Shown here in pieces: positions 14,681-16,754 of a DNA stretch of 16,754 nucleotides. The DNA comes from Azophilus sp964572185 (GTDB lineage Bacteria; Pseudomonadota; Gammaproteobacteria; Pseudomonadales; Azotimanducaceae): assembly GCA_964572185.1 (NCBI GenBank), contig CAZNFI010000057.1:1-16754 (forward strand). The letters are read 5' to 3'. Made by a program: the position numbers and the translations under genes. The notes under the pieces are model-generated. The model made no database searches, was not told the DNA's origin, and saw only the letters and a program-made list of their open reading frames with translations. Each line of letters opens with the position of its first letter. The stretch's first letter is position 1.

Positions 14681-15472
14681 TCAGTGCCCGGTAAAGGTCG
14701 GTTCCGACCCGTCGAGGTAGGCGGCGATCGCTGCTTTCTGATCCTCGCTGCGGGCAGAAAGGATGTGCTGGTCCACGTCCATGTGCATGATGGCGCCGTC
14801 CAGTGCCGAGGCGATGGCATTGGCGCTGCGCTTGATCATCTGCGCGGCAACCGGTGACTTGGCGGCGTACCGGGCGGCCCACTCGAAGGCGGTCTCCAGC
14901 AGCGCCTCGCGCGGCACCAGCGCATCGAGGATGCCCCAGTCGAGCAGATCCGGGGCATGGATGCGTTCGCCGCCGATCACCAGCCGCTTGGCCCGGGACG
15001 GGCCGGCGATGTGCATGATGAGCGGCAGGCCCTTCCACATCAGGTTCAGCCCCAGGTCGATCTCCGGGTACTGCATGAAACAGTCATCGGCGCCGATACG
15101 CAGGTCCATGGCCGTGGCGAGCACGGCACCGCCCCCCGATGCGGCGCCGTTCCAGGCGGCAATGGTGATCTGGTCCATGTTGTACACCGCCAGTGTCGCC
15201 CGTTCGCCGATGCGCGTGCGCCGGCGCCGTTCCAGCAGGCTGGTGCGGCCCACGCCAAAGCCGTCGAGGTCGGCGCCCGACGAGAAGTGCTTGCCCGCGC
15301 CGGTGAATATCACCACCCGCGTCTCGGCGTCTTCCTGAAACGCCAGCGCCGCAGCCTCTATGTCCGCCAGGTGGGCATGGTTCAGGGCATTGGCCTTGGC
15401 GGGCCGATTGAACTCGACCAGCCCAATGTGCCCGTCCTTGCGAACCTTGAGATTGTCAAATTTCTCGCTCAT
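14681..15472 (-). CDS. Enoyl-CoA hydratase/isomerase (crotonase) family protein
   Basis: Crotonase-fold enzyme acting on a CoA thioester; the exact reaction is unknown. The 263-residue length is typical. FNRPAKANAL (21-30) and FSSGADL (63-69) match the CoA-binding and first oxyanion-hole regions, and AAWNGAASGGGAVLA (105-119) the second. In classic enoyl-CoA hydratase two glutamates act together. Here the first (in the usual GGGCEL context) is replaced by Val117, while the second is retained as Glu137 in MQYPEIDLG, so simple syn-hydration is doubtful and isomerase, hydrolase or lyase roles are open. Homologue N-termini support the ATG at 15472; ATG 15484 and GTG 15520 are in frame. No good ribosome site is visible. 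No evident link to B12. Confidence 0.87.
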   Translation of the reverse strand: MSEKFDNLKVRKDGHIGLVEFNRPAKANALNHAHLADIEAAALAFQEDAETRVVIFTGAGKHFSSGADLDGFGVGRTSLLERRRRTRIGERATLAVYNMDQITIAAWNGAASGGGAVLATAMDLRIGADDCFMQYPEIDLGLNLMWKGLPLIMHIAGPSRAKRLVIGGERIHAPDLLDWGILDALVPREALLETAFEWAARYAAKSPVAAQMIKRSANAIASALDGAIMHMDVDQHILSARSEDQKAAIAAYLDGSEPTFTGH

Positions 15473-15530
15473 CTTGTCTTTCATGGAACAACAGTCTTGC
15501 GATGTGGCTTTTCCAAGCACCGAGCGGCCA

Positions 15531-15622
15531 TGAGGTGCGGGCCTCCGGCACGCTGAGCGGGCTTTGTCTTGCAGATTCTAACGCCCTGAATTGCTTTAAA
15601 GGTGCCGGAGCCCCGCACCTCA
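15531..15622. repeat. 21-nt inverted repeat with interlocking 8-nt inverted repeat
   Basis: Arms 15531-15551 and 15602-15622 are complementary at 20 of 21 positions, with a 50-nt loop. A second perfect 8-nt pair, gagcgggc at 15555-15562 (inside the loop) and gcccgctc at 15624-15631 (just outside the right arm), has pseudoknot order A-B-A'-B'. It is transcribed only if the crotonase or receptor promoter lies outside it; it could equally act as DNA or be a remnant of a repeat element. Confidence 0.75.
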
Positions 15623-15670
15623 GGCCCGCTCTCATCAGTGTACTCAAAGCTGTTCCCTGCATGTAAGCGT

Positions 15671-15684
15671 CCCGGCGCGCCGGG
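15671..15684. repeat. 14-nt perfect palindrome
   Basis: cccggcgcgccggg is a perfect palindrome, followed on the plus strand by TTTCCT. It could form a GC-rich hairpin resembling a weak terminator for plus-strand transcription coming from the left, or serve as a protein-binding site. No plus-strand gene lies just upstream. Confidence 0.5.
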
Positions 15685-15772
15685 TTTCCTGTCGTCATGG
15701 AACAACTTTCTCGTCCGTCTTCATCAGCTGACAAGGCCCTATAGGCGCGGATGTCATTACGCAGCCCCAAAG

Positions 15773-15781
15773 TATGATAAT
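15773..15781 (+). promoter_or_regulatory. Possible -10 element for the TonB receptor
   Basis: TATGATAAT contains two overlapping -10-like hexamers (TATGAT and GATAAT) about 30 nt before the receptor start codon, in a locally AT-richer stretch. No matching -35 box was found at normal spacing, so this is only a candidate. Confidence 0.3.
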
Positions 15782-15807
15782 CGTGCGGTAAGTGTGGGAG
15801 AGTGAAC

Positions 15808-16754
15808 ATGGCGCAGCAGGACGACAACCTGTTTGTCAAAACCCCGGTTTCTCTGGGCGTGATGGCCGCGCTGGCGGGCACCGGCGCGCCCGTGGCGGTG
15901 CAGGCCGAAGCGACCGAAAGAGCCGCCGAGATCGAAGAGATCATCGTCACCGCCCGCAAGCGCGAACAGAGCATCCAGGACGCGCCGCTGCCCATTCAGG
16001 CCTTCGATACGGAGGCGATTCGCGAGAAGGGCCTGCGGACCTTCCAGGACTATGTGAAGGAACTGACCAGCGTATCGTTCGGCACCGCTTCGCCCGGCGC
16101 GACCACCATCGCCTTCCGGGGCACGCTCGCCCAGCCGACCGGGTTCGACACGATCAGTTCGTCCACCCTGTATGTCGACGAGATCCCCATCACCCGGGAC
16201 GGGCAGAACGCCGACGTGCGCATGATCGACATCGAACGGCTCGAGGCGCTGTCGGGACCGCAGCCCACCCTGTACGGCGCCGGCTCCCAGTCGGGCGTGC
16301 TGAGGATCGTCACCAACAAGCCGGACACCTCGGAATTCGGCGGCTACTACCAGCTCGGCGGCAGCACCACCCGGTACGGTCAGGGGAGTTACGACGCACA
16401 TGCCGTGGTCAATGTTCCGCTGGCCGAAGACAGGCTGGCCGTTCGCCTGGTCGGCTTCTACGAGTTCGAGGGCGGCTACATCGACAACGTGCTCGGCACC
16501 ACCAGCGCCTACTCCGAATTCAACGGCGACCGCGACAACGCGGACGTCGTGGAAAACAACATCAACGACTACGAGAGCCGCGGCGGGCGGGCGCTGGTGC
16601 GCTTCCAGCCGAACGAGGACTGGACCATCGACGCCGGCGTCATCTACCAGAAGTCGCAACTCGACTACATGTTCGATTTCAATCCCCGGTTCGGCGACCT
16701 GGAAACCATCAAGTTCAAGGACGAGAACGACGAAGACGAGTGGTACAACTTCTC
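15808..16754 (+). CDS. TonB-dependent receptor (3' end outside window)
   Basis: N-terminal 315 codons of an outer-membrane TonB-dependent receptor; substrate unknown. The ATG at 15808 has GGGAG at ideal distance. A signal peptide with a long n-region (hydrophobic SLGVMAALAGTGAPVAV, cleavage near VQA-EA) is followed by a TonB box and plug start IEEIIVTARKREQSIQDAPL (about residues 45-64). The plug contains IAFRGTLAQ, LYVDEIPI, IERLEALSGPQPTLYGAGS and VLRIVTNKPD. Barrel strands follow, alternating with acidic loops, to the window edge. The IVTARKREQ pattern is typical of the large receptor family expanded in sphingomonads and marine gammaproteobacteria, and differs from the BtuB-type receptor at 9112-10959. 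Nothing visible ties it to B12. Confidence 0.93.
   Translation, partial: MAQQDDNLFVKTPVSLGVMAALAGTGAPVAVQAEATERAAEIEEIIVTARKREQSIQDAPLPIQAFDTEAIREKGLRTFQDYVKELTSVSFGTASPGATTIAFRGTLAQPTGFDTISSSTLYVDEIPITRDGQNADVRMIDIERLEALSGPQPTLYGAGSQSGVLRIVTNKPDTSEFGGYYQLGGSTTRYGQGSYDAHAVVNVPLAEDRLAVRLVGFYEFEGGYIDNVLGTTSAYSEFNGDRDNADVVENNINDYESRGGRALVRFQPNEDWTIDAGVIYQKSQLDYMFDFNPRFGDLETIKFKDENDEDEWYNF

Larger units (their letters stand above)
15481..15706. repeat. 12-nt direct repeat flanking a 202-nt segment
   Basis: The sequence tcatggaacaac occurs exactly at 15481-15492 and 15695-15706. The left copy overlaps one possible start codon of the crotonase gene (ATG at 15484). The 202 nt between the copies contain all the inverted repeats of this region, the layout expected for an inserted element with a target duplication or for a local duplication. 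No transposase or IS ends are seen. Confidence 0.6.
15473..15807. other. Divergent intergenic region with nested repeats
   Basis: The stretch between the divergent crotonase and TonB-receptor genes holds no convincing gene. A 74-codon frame on the minus strand (15481-15705) lies across the repeats and its translation resembles nothing I recognise. The region contains a 12-nt direct repeat, a 21-nt inverted repeat with a second interlocking inverted repeat, and a 14-nt perfect palindrome, each listed separately. Confidence 0.6.

Noticed and set aside
15570..15610. Integron attC-like site (TCTAAC / GTTAGA core) near the inverted repeat.
   Set aside because: Only one core box is present; no partner box lies at attC distance, and no integrase or cassette structure is seen.
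15481..15705. 74-residue open frame on the minus strand across the repeat region.
   Set aside because: It has no recognisable family or ribosome site and is built from the arms of the inverted repeat; probably not a gene.

Overview
The window is GC-rich bacterial DNA that looks proteobacterial, most likely from an environmental gammaproteobacterium. The basis is two TonB-dependent outer-membrane receptors, Sec signal peptides, a CobO/CobU/CobS/CobT cobalamin gene set and a classic cobalamin riboswitch. Nothing in the sequence fixes the genus.

Layout. At the left end (1-1734, minus strand) a YHS-domain exported protein and a salicylate-hydroxylase-type FAD monooxygenase overlap by 4 nt; the monooxygenase is cut by the window edge. 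From 2044 to 14511 lies a nearly uninterrupted vitamin B12 locus. cobU alone is on the plus strand and converges on the rest. In transcription order on the minus strand the first block is cobT, cobS, cobC (phosphatase) and cobO, tightly packed with overlaps of 4 and 10 nt. A 519-nt intergenic region follows with a cobalamin riboswitch and a highly structured leader. The second block is btuB, btuF, btuC, btuD, cobQ, cbiB and the CobC/CobD-type aminotransferase. At the right end an enoyl-CoA hydratase/isomerase-family gene (minus) and a large TonB-dependent receptor (plus, cut by the window edge) diverge from a 323-nt region with an unusual set of repeats.

How the genes work together. BtuB and BtuFCD would bring corrinoids across both membranes. 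CobO adenosylates them. CobQ makes adenosylcobyric acid. CbiB joins it to the aminopropanol phosphate made by the PLP-dependent decarboxylase. CobU activates the product to GDP-cobinamide. CobT and the CobC phosphatase make alpha-ribazole, and CobS joins the two halves. No corrin-ring gene (cobI/G/J/M/F/K/L/H/B/N or cbi equivalents) is present, so the locus supports corrinoid uptake, late assembly and salvage; whether the ring is made elsewhere cannot be seen. The riboswitch should shut down the uptake block, and perhaps the cobQ-cbiB-aminotransferase tail, when B12 is plentiful.

I did not find a clearly new biological system. The items most worth a second look are the repeat cluster at 15481-15706, the multi-hairpin leader between riboswitch and btuB, and an enoyl-CoA hydratase homologue lacking one of the two usual catalytic glutamates.
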